NCBI GenBank assembly: GCA_021796315.1
Contig: JAJYOH010000364.1
Location: 1 to 6,384 of the forward strand
DNA length: 6,384 bases
From: Chloroflexota bacterium
GTDB taxonomy: Bacteria; Chloroflexota; Anaerolineae; Anaerolineales; Villigracilaceae
Direction: 5' to 3'
In this document: positions 5,749 through 6,384 of the stretch, piece by piece
Layout of the letters: every line of letters starts with the position of its first letter
Position numbering within the stretch: position 1 is the first letter of the stretch
Notes under the pieces: model-generated
What the model saw: the letters and a program-made list of their open reading frames with translations, nothing else
Database searches by the model: none
What the model was told of the DNA's origin: nothing
Translations under genes and position numbers: made by a program

Positions 5749-6267
5749 ATGGTTAGAGCATTGTTTCCCGGCACGTTCGATCCCATCCATTATGGACACA
5801 TTGATATTGCCACGCGCGCCGCGCGTCTTTTCGATGAAGTAGTTGTGGCGGTCTACGATAAGCCGCTCAAGTCGCTGATGTTTTTGCCCGAAGAGCGCAT
5901 GTCGCTGGTGAGGGAAGCCGTCAAGGATAATCCCAAGATCAAAGTGACCGGCTACAGCGGTCTGACGGTTGACTTTTGCCGCAAGGTCGACGCGCAAGTC
6001 ATCGTGCGCGGCCTGCGCGTCTTCTCGGACTTTGAGTTCGAGTTCCGCATGGCGTTGGCGAATCAACGCCTCTCGAAAGAGATCGAGACCGTCGCCTTGA
6101 TCACAGCGGAACAACACACGTTCCTCTCGTCCAGCACGGTACGCGAAATCGCCACGCTTGGCGGGGATGTTTCCAGCATGGTGCCGTCATTTGTGGAGAA
6201 GGCTCTGCATGCAAAAGTGATCGATTTAGTTGATCACCAATTCCCTCCCAATGCACTGCGAGATTGA
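5749..6267 (+). CDS. coaD: Phosphopantetheine adenylyltransferase (PPAT)
   Basis: This 172-residue enzyme joins ATP and 4'-phosphopantetheine to give dephospho-CoA and pyrophosphate, the penultimate cytoplasmic step of CoA synthesis. The N-terminal FPGTFDPIHYGH (residues 6-17) holds the nucleotidyltransferase (T/H)xGH motif, with H14 and the catalytic H17; most family members have Thr or Asn-Gly-His wording here, so HYGH is a mild variant. VRGLR (86-90) and SSSTVRE (127-133) are the other substrate- and ATP-binding signatures, and NQRLS sits between. Length is slightly above the ~160 norm because of a short C-terminal tail. ATG 5749 puts the motif at the normal distance. In many bacteria rsmD precedes coaD; here recG does, with no rsmD in between. 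Assignment is secure. Confidence 0.97.
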   Translation: MVRALFPGTFDPIHYGHIDIATRAARLFDEVVVAVYDKPLKSLMFLPEERMSLVREAVKDNPKIKVTGYSGLTVDFCRKVDAQVIVRGLRVFSDFEFEFRMALANQRLSKEIETVALITAEQHTFLSSSTVREIATLGGDVSSMVPSFVEKALHAKVIDLVDHQFPPNALRD

Positions 6268-6269
6268 TA

Positions 6270-6275
6270 TATAAT
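6270..6275 (+). promoter_or_regulatory. Consensus -10 box for the gene at 6314
   Basis: A perfect TATAAT lies 2 bases after the coaD stop and 38 bases before ATG 6314. No good -35 is seen 16-18 bases upstream. A start of transcription near 6282 would fit. It suggests the downstream gene can be expressed independently of coaD. Confidence 0.4.
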
Positions 6276-6296
6276 TGGTTATCACCGCCGCCAATT
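6273..6296. repeat. Short inverted repeat overlapping the -10 box
   Basis: AATTGG (6273-6278) and CCAATT (6291-6296) form a 6-bp perfect inverted repeat with a 12-nt loop. It overlaps the -10 and the likely transcription start, so it could be an operator half-site pair, but a repeat this short may also be chance. Confidence 0.3.
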
Positions 6297-6303
6297 GTAG
6301 AGC

Positions 6304-6309
6304 GGAGGA
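6304..6309 (+). promoter_or_regulatory. Strong ribosome binding site for the gene at 6314
   Basis: GGAGGA is the best SD in the window and sits 4 bases before ATG 6314, which supports that start. Confidence 0.75.
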
Positions 6310-6313
6310 CCCT

Positions 6314-6384
6314 ATGGATATTCTGCAACTCATCGACCGTTTGGAAGAACTTTTCAACGAAGCCAAGGCTGTGCCTTTCACGCA
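6314..6384 (+). CDS. Start of an uncharacterised protein, 3'-truncated by window edge
   Basis: Only 23 codons are visible: MDILQLIDRLEELFNEAKA followed by VPFT. The strong SD and a consensus -10 upstream argue that this is a real gene. The start (D-x-L-x(5)-EA-x-x-VPxT) resembles proteins I recall beside coaD in Chloroflexota and the actinobacterial SepIVA/DivIVA-like family, which continue as a long coiled coil and are often annotated as ATP synthase subunit B-like or ATPase. That likeness is from memory and covers only the N-terminus, so no function is assigned. A role in envelope or septum organisation would be speculation. Confidence 0.7.
   Translation, partial: MDILQLIDRLEELFNEAKAVPFT

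Noticed and set aside
1..6384. tRNA, rRNA, CRISPR array or riboswitch
   Set aside because: No tRNA cloverleaf, rRNA-like stretch or regularly spaced identical repeats were seen. The spacers do not match a riboswitch I recognise.

Overview
The window looks like bacterial chromosome from a Chloroflexota lineage, most likely Anaerolineae. This rests on gene order (fakA, a DegV/FakB gene, recG, coaD, then a gene starting MDILQLIDRLEELF), on a RecG with a long N-terminal extension, and on GC-rich, often SD-poor coding sequence. It is an inference from remembered family features, not a database match. All real genes are on the + strand.

Layout. Positions 1-1094 hold the C-terminal two thirds of a FakA-type fatty acid kinase, followed by a clear intrinsic terminator at 1117-1159. 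A 280-base intergenic stretch carries degenerate inverted and tandem repeats. A DegV/FakB fatty-acid-binding protein follows (1375-2244). Next is a compact two-gene MNT nucleotidyltransferase / HEPN cassette (2276-2976, genes overlapping by 4 nt). It is visibly more AT-rich than its neighbours. A second intergenic stretch (2977-3150) begins with an almost perfect copy of the 3' end of the DegV gene and continues into a long imperfect palindrome. RecG (3151-5652), CoaD (5749-6267) and the start of a further gene (6314 onward) complete the window.

How the genes work together. FakA and FakB would form a two-component fatty acid kinase that makes acyl-phosphate for phospholipid synthesis. CoaD makes dephospho-CoA for the acyl carrier cofactors. 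RecG remodels stalled replication forks. From memory, fakA and recG are also close together in Bacillus (yloV ... recG), so their grouping here is probably ancestral.

Main discovery. The MNT/HEPN cassette lies between two direct repeats of 44 bp with one mismatch (2173-2216 and 2981-3024). The left copy is inside the DegV gene. The right copy still reads in frame as a DegV C-terminus with its own stop at 3032-3034. The AT-rich pair therefore appears to have entered, or been duplicated into, the 3' end of the DegV gene and left it with a replacement tail. The HEPN protein also lacks the usual RX4-6H RNase motif, having Tyr where the His is expected.
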